Source: Pseudoxanthomonas mexicana (GTDB lineage Bacteria > Pseudomonadota > Gammaproteobacteria > Xanthomonadales > Xanthomonadaceae). Taken from it: DNA of 39,390 nt. A program made the translations under genes and the position numbers. Below are positions 32,481-39,390 of this stretch, piece by piece (the stretch's first letter is position 1; the number at the start of each line of letters is the position of its first letter). The notes under the pieces are model-generated. The model did no database searches, was not told where the DNA came from, and saw nothing but the letters and a program-made list of their open reading frames with translations. The stretch is from NCBI RefSeq assembly GCF_001556105.1, contig NZ_LSIF01000089.1:1-39390 (forward strand), in the 5' to 3' direction.

Positions 32481-33932
32481 ATGAAGGCACGCATGCAATG
32501 CCAGCACGGCCGCACGCCGATGCTGCAGCGGCTGGTCGCGCTGTGCCTGTTCGCCCTGCTGCTGTCGAGCACGGCCCTTGCGCGCGAGACGGCAGCAGGC
32601 ACAACGGTGCCAGCGCACGGCGTGATAGGCATCGATGCGCGTCACCTGCAACCCGAGTACTGGATCGCGCGGCTCACGCCTGCGGACGCGCCGTTGCTCG
32701 ACAACTCCGCGATCGCCGCGCACAACGCGAACATGCTGCGGTCGGATCGACACGTACAGGATCCCGCCGCACTGCCGGCACGTATGGACGGCGTGCAGGT
32801 GCGCGATACCATCGCATCGCTATCGGCACCACCCACCCGAACGCTCCATGACGATCAGGGCGCGGTGATCGGCAAGGAGCGACTGGATGCACTCGCCGCC
32901 AATGCAGCGCTGAAGGCGATCCCCGCCAGCGTGGCGACGCGTCCGGCGCTGGTGGTACGCCGTGCCGACCTGCGGACATTCCCGACGCACCTGCGTGTTT
33001 TCAGCACGCTCGACGACACCGATATCGACCGCTTCCAGGAAAGCGCGCTGTTTCCGGGAACCCCTGTCGTGATCATGCACACCAGCGCCGATGGCGCGTG
33101 GTACTTCGTGGTCAGCGCGCTGTATTCCGCCTGGATCGAGCGGGACGCGGTCGCCGAAGGGCCACACGACGTGGTGTTCGGTTACGGCAAGGCCTCGCCT
33201 TCACTGGTCGTGACCGGCGCCACCGTGCACACGGTCTACAACCCGGAGGAGCCCGGCCTGTCCGCGCTGCAGTTGGACATGGGCGTGCGCGTGCCCGTGC
33301 TGGCCGACTGGCCGGTCGACAAACCGGTGAACGGCCAGCATCCCTATACCTCGCACGTCGTCCAGCTGCCGGTGCGCCGTGCTGATGGCTCGCTCGCCCT
33401 GCTGCCGGCGCTGCTGCCGCGAACAGCCGATGTCGCTGCCGACTACCTGCCCTATACGCACGGCAACCTGTTACGCCAGAGTTTCAAGTTCCTCGGCGAA
33501 CGCTATGGCTGGGGCCACGACTACAACGCGCGCGACTGCAGCGGCTTCGTGTCCGAGGTCTACCGCAGCATGGGCATCGTCCTGCCGCGCAACACCAGCG
33601 CACAGGCCGTCAGCCCGGCGCTGGAGCGCATCGGTTTCGACACTGGCGACAGCCACGAGAAGCGCCTGGCCGTGCTGCGCACACTGCAGGTCGGCGATCT
33701 GGTCTACATCCCTGGCCATGTGATGATGGTGATCGGCCACGATAACGGCATCACCTACACCATCCACGACACCACCGGCATCACGTATCGCGGCGCAGAC
33801 GGCAGGGTCGTCCGCACCGCGCTCAATTCGGTAGCGGTTACGCCGCTGGAGCCCTTGCTGTTCAACAGCGAGCAGTCCACCGTCGACCGCATCACCGCCA
33901 TCCAGCGCGTCCGTCCCCAAGGGGCTCCATGA
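32481..33932 (+). CDS. NlpC/P60 peptidoglycan peptide endopeptidase with SH3-type N-terminus
   Basis: A 483-residue secreted cysteine peptidase. A signal segment spans about 15-35 (LCLFALLLSSTALA). Residues about 150-320 look like bacterial SH3-type modules (RRADLRTFPTHLRVFSTLDD, GAWYFVVSALYSAWIERDAV). The NlpC/P60 domain is at about 325-480: catalytic C353 in DYNARDCSGFV, His413 in PGHVMMVIGH, third residue probably H429. The layout matches YkfC/DvLysin-type enzymes that cut gamma-D-Glu-diaminopimelate bonds. A strong AGGGG-type ribosome site lies about 6 nt before the ATG. Its stop overlaps the dipeptide epimerase start (ATGA), the same pairing as ykfC/ykfB in Bacillus; cutting at D-Glu-DAP releases L-Ala-D-Glu, the epimerase's substrate. 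Confidence 0.9.
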   Translation: MKARMQCQHGRTPMLQRLVALCLFALLLSSTALARETAAGTTVPAHGVIGIDARHLQPEYWIARLTPADAPLLDNSAIAAHNANMLRSDRHVQDPAALPARMDGVQVRDTIASLSAPPTRTLHDDQGAVIGKERLDALAANAALKAIPASVATRPALVVRRADLRTFPTHLRVFSTLDDTDIDRFQESALFPGTPVVIMHTSADGAWYFVVSALYSAWIERDAVAEGPHDVVFGYGKASPSLVVTGATVHTVYNPEEPGLSALQLDMGVRVPVLADWPVDKPVNGQHPYTSHVVQLPVRRADGSLALLPALLPRTADVAADYLPYTHGNLLRQSFKFLGERYGWGHDYNARDCSGFVSEVYRSMGIVLPRNTSAQAVSPALERIGFDTGDSHEKRLAVLRTLQVGDLVYIPGHVMMVIGHDNGITYTIHDTTGITYRGADGRVVRTALNSVAVTPLEPLLFNSEQSTVDRITAIQRVRPQGAP

Positions 33933-35026
33933 AGATCACCGACATCACCTTCGGCATGCTGCGCGTGCCGCTGAAGACACCGTTCAAGACCGCGCTGCGC
34001 ACCGTCGACACGGTGGAGGACATCGTGGTGATCGTGAAGACGGACACCGGCCACGTCGGCTACGGCGAAGCGCCGGCCACAGCCGTGATCACCGGCGACA
34101 CGCATGGCTCGATCATCGAAGCGATCGGAAAATTCATCCGGCCGCGGCTGATCGGGCAGGACGTCGCCAACCTCAACCGCATCACCGACCTTATCCAGAC
34201 GGCGCTTGAGCGCAACACCAGCGCCAAGGCGGCGGTGGAGATCGCGGTGTACGACCTGTGGGCGCAGCTCTACGATGCACCGTTGTACAAGATGCTGGGC
34301 GGTGGCGACCCCGTAATCACCACCGACATCACCATCAGCGTTGACTACATCGACAAGATGGTGGCCGACTCGATCAGCGCGGTGGAACGCGGCTTCGAAT
34401 CGCTGAAGATCAAGGTCGGCAAGGACATCGGCCTGGACATCGAGCGGGTGAAGGCCATCTATTCCGCCGTTGAGGGCCGGGCGCTGCTGCGCCTGGACGC
34501 CAACCAGGGCTGGACCGCCAAGCAGGCGGTGTTCGCCATGCAGCACCTGGAAGACGCCGGCGTCATACTCGAGTTGCTTGAGCAACCGGTGAAGGCGCGC
34601 GACCTGGACGGCCTGAAGTACGTCACCGACCGCGTGCACACGCCGGTGATGGCGGACGAGAGTGTGTTCGGCCCGACCGAGGTGATCGACCTGATCAAGA
34701 TGCGCGCTGCCGACATCATCAACATCAAGCTGATGAAGACCGGCGGCATCTCCAACGCCATCCGCATCGCCGACATCGCGTCCCTGTACGGCGTGGAATG
34801 CATGATCGGCTGCATGATCGAGACCAGCATCAGCGTGGCGGCCGCCGTGCACGTCGCCGCGGCGAAGGCCAACGTCATCACCAAGGTGGACCTGGATGGC
34901 CCGTCGCTGGGGCAGTTCAACCCGGTCGAGGGCGGGGTGATCTTCAACGAGTCGGAAATCACCATTACCGAGGCGCCCGGCCTGGGTATCCGCGAGATCC
35001 GCGGCCTGGAGCTGCTGCCGGGCTGA
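33929..35026 (+). CDS. L-Ala-D/L-Glu epimerase (dipeptide epimerase, enolase superfamily)
   Basis: A 365-residue muconate-lactonising-group enolase-superfamily enzyme. Acid/base lysines K160 and K162 (SLKIKVG), metal ligands D190 (LRLDANQGW), E218 (LLEQP) and D243 (MADESV), K267 (INIKLMKTGG) on the opposite face, and the D321-L-D323 motif that anchors the dipeptide amino group in YkfB/YcjG enzymes are all present within a residue or two of their usual positions. It interconverts L-Ala-D-Glu and L-Ala-L-Glu so that ordinary peptidases can finish the job. There is no signal peptide, so it is cytoplasmic: the dipeptide must be imported. It is coupled to the NlpC/P60 gene by a 4-nt overlap. Confidence 0.93.
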   Translation: MKITDITFGMLRVPLKTPFKTALRTVDTVEDIVVIVKTDTGHVGYGEAPATAVITGDTHGSIIEAIGKFIRPRLIGQDVANLNRITDLIQTALERNTSAKAAVEIAVYDLWAQLYDAPLYKMLGGGDPVITTDITISVDYIDKMVADSISAVERGFESLKIKVGKDIGLDIERVKAIYSAVEGRALLRLDANQGWTAKQAVFAMQHLEDAGVILELLEQPVKARDLDGLKYVTDRVHTPVMADESVFGPTEVIDLIKMRAADIINIKLMKTGGISNAIRIADIASLYGVECMIGCMIETSISVAAAVHVAAAKANVITKVDLDGPSLGQFNPVEGGVIFNESEITITEAPGLGIREIRGLELLPG

Positions 35027-35080
35027 GCCCGGTGGCGATGGCCCGTTGTCAGCCCCGTCCACCGCCATCACACTCATGCC

Positions 35081-35938
35081 ATGACAACACCCCTGGTGAA
35101 GATCCGTTCCGAACGCGACCAGATGTCGGCCATCGAGCGCCGCATCGCCGACTTCATCCTCGACAACGCGCACCTGCTGCGCGACTACTCCTCGCAACAG
35201 CTGGCCAGCGCGCTGGGTATCAGCCAGTCGAGCGTGGTCAAGTTCGCGCAGAAGTTCGGCTTCAAGGGCTATCCCGACCTCAAGTACACGATCGGCGAAG
35301 TCGTCGCCCGCAATGGCAACAGCCAGGTAACGGCGCACGCGTCATCCACCGATGATGCGGTCGATGCCTACCAGCAATTGCAGGATGGGTTGCGTCGCAG
35401 CAAGGTCGCCGCTGAAGAAGAAACCCTCAGCCTCAATCCTCGTTCGCATATCGAGCCGATCGTCGACCTGATCGACCATGCGGACAAGGTGTTCGTCTGC
35501 GGGTTGGGCGACGATGGGCTGTTCGCCCGCGAGTTCGCCATGCGGCTGTCACTGCTGGGCTTGCTGACCGTGCATCACGCCGATCCCATCCTGATGATGG
35601 CGAACCTGTCCGCCGCGCGGCCGGGCGATGTGCTCCTGATGTTTTCCGAGTTCGGCAAACTGCCCGAATTGTCGCAGGTCAGTCGCCAGTTCCAGGCCTG
35701 CGACGGCAAGGTCATCTCGATCACGCGACATACCGCCAACCCGCTGCGTGCGCATGCCGACGCCGCGCTGGTGATTTCCGCGCATGATCCCGCGCCACAC
35801 GTGGAGCAACTGCTGTACCGCGCATCGCTGCAGTCGTTGCTGGATTTCGTCTTCGTGCTGCTGTGCCAGACCAACCCCGACCGCAACCGGCAACTTGCGA
35901 TCAACCTCGAACGTATCCATCACCTGCTGGAGTCGTGA
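35081..35938 (+). CDS. MurR/RpiR family transcriptional regulator
   Basis: A 285-residue regulator with an RpiR-type N-terminal HTH (about 1-76; recognition region SSQQLASALGISQSSVVKFAQKFG inside 37-60, then FKGYPDLK) and a C-terminal SIS domain (about 120-260). Classical SIS proteins bind sugar phosphates through a Ser/Thr-rich SxSGxTxE loop; here the matching stretch is FSEFGKLPE (188-196), and the first loop is GLGDDG (141-146), so the ligand may differ. It starts 54 bp after the epimerase and overlaps the next gene by 1 nt (TGATG). It is the obvious candidate to bind the paired palindromes at 31448 and 32393. Role as activator or repressor is unknown. Confidence 0.9.
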   Translation: MTTPLVKIRSERDQMSAIERRIADFILDNAHLLRDYSSQQLASALGISQSSVVKFAQKFGFKGYPDLKYTIGEVVARNGNSQVTAHASSTDDAVDAYQQLQDGLRRSKVAAEEETLSLNPRSHIEPIVDLIDHADKVFVCGLGDDGLFAREFAMRLSLLGLLTVHHADPILMMANLSAARPGDVLLMFSEFGKLPELSQVSRQFQACDGKVISITRHTANPLRAHADAALVISAHDPAPHVEQLLYRASLQSLLDFVFVLLCQTNPDRNRQLAINLERIHHLLES

Positions 35939-36735
35939 TGCCCGCACTGCAGTTCCGCCATCGCGCGTCCCGCCTGCTCGCGCTTGTCGCCGTCATGGCA
36001 TCGAGCTTTTCCACCCACGCAGTCGCGGCCGACACGAACGTCGCTGCAGCGCACGCGTGGCGCGATGCGCGCCAGATGGTGCTTGTCGTGACCGATGGCT
36101 GGGACGCCACCACGGGTACGCTGCAACGCTTCGAACTGAGGGATGGGCACTGGCAGCCTGCATCGACCGCTGCGCCGGTCTCGGTAGGGCGAAATGGTGC
36201 GGCGTGGGGCATGGGATTGCATCCAGCGCAGGCACAGGGACCACAGAAGCAGGAAGGCGACGGGCGCGCGCCCGCAGGCGTATTCACCCTGGGCGAGGCT
36301 TTCGGTTACGCGGACAAGGTGGACACCGCCATGCCGTATCGTCCCATGCATGCCACCAGCTACTGCATCGACGTCCCGGACTCGCCGCTCTACAACCGCA
36401 TTATCGACACGCGCGAGGAAGGCGAAGCCGCGGCAAAAGGCTCCACAGAACCCATGCGCCTCGACCTGCGCAACGACGGTGACCCTCGCTATCGCGAGGG
36501 TCTGGTGATCGGCCACAACCCCAAGGCGACCCCGCGTGCTGGCAGCTGCATCTTCGCGCACCTGTGGCGCACGCCGGGCGAAGCAACCGCTGGCTGCACG
36601 GCGATGGCGTCGGAAACGATGAAAGCCGTATTGGCGTGGCTGGCGCCGGATGCGCGTCCGGTATTCGTGCTGTTGCCACGTGACGAGTATTCGCGCGTCA
36701 TGCGCGAATGGCAGTTGCCGGAGGCGACACGATGA
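35938..36735 (+). CDS. Secreted YkuD-fold L,D-transpeptidase/carboxypeptidase family protein
   Basis: A 265-residue periplasmic protein with a signal peptide (about 1-31, THAVA-AD). It has the ErfK/YbiS/YkuD-like order: DGRAPAGVFTLGEAFGY (109-124), a Cys-containing strand YCIDVPDS, VIGHNP with H193, then GSCIFAHLW and TAGCTAM with the putative nucleophile C220. The usual SHGC motif is replaced by TAGC, and H208 precedes it, placing it in the divergent branch seen in proteins annotated L,D-transpeptidase or L,D-carboxypeptidase. Such enzymes cut or remake meso-DAP-D-Ala bonds. Gene overlaps with both neighbours place it in the scavenging operon, where trimming peptide ends is more likely than wall cross-linking. 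Confidence 0.8.
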   Translation: MPALQFRHRASRLLALVAVMASSFSTHAVAADTNVAAAHAWRDARQMVLVVTDGWDATTGTLQRFELRDGHWQPASTAAPVSVGRNGAAWGMGLHPAQAQGPQKQEGDGRAPAGVFTLGEAFGYADKVDTAMPYRPMHATSYCIDVPDSPLYNRIIDTREEGEAAAKGSTEPMRLDLRNDGDPRYREGLVIGHNPKATPRAGSCIFAHLWRTPGEATAGCTAMASETMKAVLAWLAPDARPVFVLLPRDEYSRVMREWQLPEATR

Positions 36736-38000
36736 GGTGGCCCGGCGCCACGGCGCGTGTCCTTCTCGGCCTGTCGGCAGGCGCGATCGTCGGCCTGTCA
36801 TTGGCCCACTGGTTGCCCTCCACTGCGGTCACCGCCGTGGCAATCGCCCAGCCGATCGGCAAGCTTTGGCTCAGCGGTTTGCAGATGACCGTCGTGCCGC
36901 TGGTGCTGTCGCTGGTGATCCTCGGTGTCGCCACCGCCAGTGATGCCGCCGCCTCCGGGCGCGTCGCGCGACGGGCGATGGTGGTGTTCATTAGCCTGTT
37001 GTCGCTGTTCGCTGCCTACGCCGCCATCGTCGCGCCGCTGGTGCTGTCCCTGGTGCCGCCCAGCGAGGCACTGACCGCCACCCTGCACGGCACGCTTCCG
37101 CCCGCTGGCGCGGCCGGCGCTCCGGCACTCGCCGACTGGATCGGATCGATCGTGCCCAGCAACGCCATCATGGCGGCGGCGCAGGGAGCCATGTTGCCGG
37201 TGGTCGTGTTCGCGCTGTTCTTCGGCTTCGCGCTCACGCGCGTGCAGCAAGACCGTCGCACGCAGATCATCGGGTTCTGCCACGGCATCGCCGACACCAT
37301 GATCGTCATCGTGCGCTGGATGCTGCTGGCCGCACCGATCGGTGTTTTCGCCCTTGTGCTGGCGGTCTGCGCGCAGGCCGGTATCGGCGTGATCGGCGCA
37401 CTGGCCGGCTACATCGCGCTGCAGTGCGGGATGTACCTGGGCGCTACCCTGATCTGCTATGTCCTGGTAGCGGTGTTTGCGCGCCAGTCACCGCTCGCGT
37501 TCGCCAAGGCGATCCTGCCTGCGCAGGTCGTGGCCGCCAGCACACAGTCTTCGCTGGCCTCGTTGCCAGCGATGGTGGAGAGCGCCCGTTTTCGCCTCGG
37601 ACATCCGCGAGCAGTCGCCGCGCTGGTACTGCCGATGGCGGTGACGTTGTTCCGCATCACCAGCCCGATCCAGTACATCGTCGCGGCATGCTTCGTTGCG
37701 TGGGCCTACGGTATCGAGGTCAACGCGGTGACCCTGGCCGCTGGAGCTGCGCTGGCCGTGGTGATCAGCCTGGGCTCGATCGGTCTTCCTGGACAGGTCA
37801 GTTTCATGGCGACGGTCATGCCCGTGACGCAGTCGATGGGCCTGCCCATCGAACCCTTGGGCCTGCTGTTGGCGGTCGACACGATCCCCGATGTGTTCGC
37901 GACCACCGGCAATGTCACCGGCGATTTAACCGCGACCAGTATCGTGGCACGACAATCGCCTGATGCCCGCGACACTGACGGTGATGGCGACGCGAGCTGA
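36732..38000 (+). CDS. Dicarboxylate/amino acid:cation symporter (DAACS family)
   Basis: A 422-residue polytopic inner-membrane transporter with about 8-10 hydrophobic segments. The C-terminal signature PGQVSFMATVMPVTQSMG, then LLLAVDTIPDVFATTGNVTGDLTAT, is that of the glutamate/dicarboxylate:Na+ or H+ symporter fold (GltP/DctA); a serine-containing helical-hairpin region (ASTQSSLASLPAMV) is also present. It overlaps the preceding gene by 4 nt (ATGA) and ends the operon. Cargo could be glutamate, alanine or a released dipeptide, which cannot be told from sequence. Convergent with the small gene at 38001. Confidence 0.88.
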   Translation: MRWPGATARVLLGLSAGAIVGLSLAHWLPSTAVTAVAIAQPIGKLWLSGLQMTVVPLVLSLVILGVATASDAAASGRVARRAMVVFISLLSLFAAYAAIVAPLVLSLVPPSEALTATLHGTLPPAGAAGAPALADWIGSIVPSNAIMAAAQGAMLPVVVFALFFGFALTRVQQDRRTQIIGFCHGIADTMIVIVRWMLLAAPIGVFALVLAVCAQAGIGVIGALAGYIALQCGMYLGATLICYVLVAVFARQSPLAFAKAILPAQVVAASTQSSLASLPAMVESARFRLGHPRAVAALVLPMAVTLFRITSPIQYIVAACFVAWAYGIEVNAVTLAAGAALAVVISLGSIGLPGQVSFMATVMPVTQSMGLPIEPLGLLLAVDTIPDVFATTGNVTGDLTATSIVARQSPDARDTDGDGDAS

Positions 38001-38198
38001 TCATCGGCCGATGTTGTTGTCGATCCGAGGCGAGCGCTCGGGCAACGATGCCGCCTCGATGGCATTGCGTACCGCATCCAGGCAGATCTGATGGATGTGG
38101 TGCGTCGAGTGCTCATCGTCGCCGTGGACGATCAGCGTGATGTCGGCCATGTGATGGCCGGTGGTTTCTATGACGACGACAGTGTTTTCGGTAGGCAT
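38001..38198 (-). CDS. Small His-rich protein of unknown function
   Basis: A 65-residue frame with a plausible soluble composition and a His-rich middle (HGDDEHSTHHIHQ, 25-37) that could bind a metal. It abuts the symporter stop with no gap. The ribosome site is weak and no family is recognised, so it may be real but is not certain. Confidence 0.5.
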   Translation of the reverse strand: MPTENTVVVIETTGHHMADITLIVHGDDEHSTHHIHQICLDAVRNAIEAASLPERSPRIDNNIGR

Positions 38199-38246
38199 GG
38201 CGGTACGTCTTGATCGTTGGCCGCCAGGCCTCGAGAGCGGCAGCCG

Positions 38247-38669
38247 TCAGAATGGAGTGAAACGTGGACCCGCGCGTCGGTTAAGGGAGGCCGGGTGGTG
38301 CGACAGCAGATAGGCACTGACGAGCCGCCGCAAAGGGTCCGCGATATCGGCATGTGATTGCAGTGATGCGATGACTTCATCCCAGATGCCGTCCTGCGCC
38401 CAGCGGGTGAACCTCACATAGATGCTGTGCCATGGTCCCCACGCCGAGGGCAGTCGACCCCAAGGTTGTCGGGTGACGGCAATCCACAGCACCGCCTCCA
38501 GGAATGCCCGTGTTCTCACCCCGTTCATCGCGCGCGCGCGGACGAGTGGCGGCAATGTGGCCACGATCGCGTCCCAGCGCGCCTCATCGAGTTGAAGTGC
38601 GGCCGCCGTATCAACCATCTCAGCGTCCCCGGCACCCAGCCCCTGCTCCCAGCTTCGTTCTTCCATCAT
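38247..38669 (-). CDS. Stand-alone IS5-type transposase N-terminal (DUF4096-like) domain
   Basis: A 140-residue protein. Residues about 25-105 match the N-terminal, DNA-binding-like part of IS5/IS4-group transposases: LDEARWDAIVATLPP, RTRAFLEAVLWIAVTRQPW, LPSAWGPWHSIYVRFTRWAQ, DGIWDEVI. The DDE catalytic domain is absent. It has a complete start with a good AGGAGA site 6 nt upstream and its own stop, and I see no terminal inverted repeats nearby. It is therefore either a remnant or a domesticated DNA-binding protein; such short copies are common in Xanthomonadaceae annotations. Confidence 0.7.
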   Translation of the reverse strand: MMEERSWEQGLGAGDAEMVDTAAALQLDEARWDAIVATLPPLVRARAMNGVRTRAFLEAVLWIAVTRQPWGRLPSAWGPWHSIYVRFTRWAQDGIWDEVIASLQSHADIADPLRRLVSAYLLSHHPASLNRRAGPRFTPF

Positions 38670-39125
38670 CGCGTGTCTCCTGACGCTCCGAAAAAACCTG
38701 CGCGTATCCCCGCGCTGCGAAATCCTTCCGCTTGCCAGTCAATTCGCGTCGCGTCGCTGGAAGCGGACATGCATCGCATCGCTTCCGCCGACGCCCACAC
38801 GCATGGCCGGGAAGCCAAAGTGCGTGGGTGATCGCACACCAAAGTGCGTAGTCCTCCGGATGCTTTCCATACCAACTATGGTGATTCTGATAACCAAAGT
38901 TAGTTTTCAGTAGCGTTCTTACACAAACAAAAGTTGAGCTTTATTCTGCAATAAAAGTAGAAAAATCAATTACTTATTGACATCTCGACAGCGCGGTGGC
39001 ATGGTCACTGACGGGGCCGCCCGAGATTGACGACTCGCGCCTCCCGATCTGTGTTGCCCGTTCCAAGACCATCCAGCCCCGCACCACCCTCTGGTGCGTC
39101 GGGTGACTGTTGCCGGACGCTCTCC
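38670..39125. other. Gene-free, partly AT-rich stretch with short direct repeats
   Basis: About 455 bp with no convincing gene. CCAAAGTGCGT occurs at 38815-38825 and 38839-38849 (24-bp period), and CCAAAGT again at 38894-38900. From about 38860 to 38985 the DNA is markedly AT-richer than the rest of the window (AATAAAAGTAGAAAAATCAA), ending in TTGACA at 38977-38982 without a clear -10 box. This could be the promoter region of the 39126 gene or the edge of a transferred segment. Confidence 0.5.
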
Positions 39126-39338
39126 ATGGACATCTCAAAAGTTCGACTGGCGCTTGCTCAGCAGGGACTAGACCCTGATGCCATCTCGCGGATCGCTGAA
39201 ATGTGCGAAGCCGCCGCAGCACGGCAGGTGGGTGAGCACGCCTTGGAGAACTCGATTGTCTACTTCTACTCAAAGAAGAACGGCGCTTTCCGGGAAATGG
39301 AAAGTCACACCGTTGAGCGCCTCTATGCCTATCAGTGA
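39126..39338 (+). CDS. Small protein of unknown function
   Basis: A 70-residue soluble protein MDISKVRLALAQQGLDPDAI..., helical in the first half (ISRIAEMCEAAAARQV) and mixed in the second (SIVYFYSKKNGAFREMESH). No family recognised. The ribosome site is weak, but codon use and amino-acid composition look like a real protein. Its last bases overlap a possible gene tail on the other strand. Confidence 0.5.
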   Translation: MDISKVRLALAQQGLDPDAISRIAEMCEAAAARQVGEHALENSIVYFYSKKNGAFREMESHTVERLYAYQ

Positions 39339-39390
39339 CCCACCCCCGAATCCTGGGCCATCAGCCGGTAGAGATTCCGACCTTCTTCGG
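39332..39390 (-). CDS. Possible C-terminal tail of a gene running off the window
   Basis: The minus strand reads EEGRNLYRLMAQDSGVGH then stop at 39332. The composition is protein-like, so this is probably the end of a gene lying beyond the window, converging on and overlapping the 39126 gene by 7 bp. Too short to identify. Confidence 0.35.
   Translation of the reverse strand, partial: EEGRNLYRLMAQDSGVGH

Noticed and set aside
38200..38900. Complete insertion sequence around the transposase-like gene
   Set aside because: No terminal inverted repeats, target duplication or catalytic domain could be found.
38977..39005. Promoter with TTGACA for the 39126 gene
   Set aside because: The -35 box is perfect but no acceptable -10 box occurs at 16-18 bp, so it is not listed as a promoter.

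Overview
The window looks like chromosomal DNA of a Xanthomonadaceae/Lysobacteraceae bacterium, most likely near Pseudoxanthomonas, Xanthomonas or Lysobacter. The evidence is very high GC, a complete oleABCD locus whose OleA keeps the 338-residue length and catalytic residues I remember for Xanthomonas OleA, TonB-dependent receptor style, and palindromic intergenic repeats of the kind scattered through this family. I saw no rRNA, tRNA, CRISPR array or complete insertion sequence.

Layout. 1-10.7 kb is mostly housekeeping and unknown envelope genes: a MAPEG membrane protein, truC, an M16 zinc peptidase coupled to a small membrane protein, a secreted endonuclease/exonuclease/phosphatase-fold enzyme, four unknown secreted or membrane proteins, ubiJ-ubiB and a DUF1328 protein. 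10.8-18.8 kb is the head-to-head hydrocarbon (ole) locus on the minus strand: oleA, a regulator-like HTH/ATPase/STAS protein, oleB, oleC, a glycosyltransferase-like gene and oleD, with a small YkgJ-type gene on the other strand between oleB and oleC. 18.9-24.7 kb holds a DUF4156 lipoprotein, a second M16 peptidase, an SDR oxidoreductase, a small secreted repeat protein, trmL and a 53-residue membrane protein.

24.7-38.0 kb is a coherent peptidoglycan-peptide scavenging locus in three transcription units. The minus strand carries TonB-dependent receptor, serine hydrolase, VanX-type D-Ala-D-Ala dipeptidase and DadA-type D-amino acid dehydrogenase. A lipoprotein amidase (AmiD type) is transcribed alone on minus. 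Divergent from it on plus are an NlpC/P60 endopeptidase, L-Ala-D/L-Glu epimerase, MurR/RpiR regulator, YkuD-fold L,D-transpeptidase/carboxypeptidase and a cation symporter. Two almost identical 17-bp palindromic sites (TCAATAAWTTATTCTTG) lie over the promoter of the receptor operon and in the amidase/NlpC divergent region, so one regulator could control all three units. Together the genes could strip, cut, epimerise, import and oxidise cell-wall peptides.

38.0-39.4 kb is less ordered: a His-rich small protein, a stand-alone transposase N-terminal domain, an AT-rich gene-free stretch with short direct repeats, an unknown 70-residue protein, and the tail of a gene running off the end.

The observations I consider most worth checking are the scavenging regulon with its paired operators; the regulator inside the ole locus with three ATTCnnGAAT palindromes spaced 21-22 bp before its start; the glycosyltransferase-like gene translationally coupled to oleC; and the small 3 x 26-residue repeat protein behind a sigma-54-like promoter.
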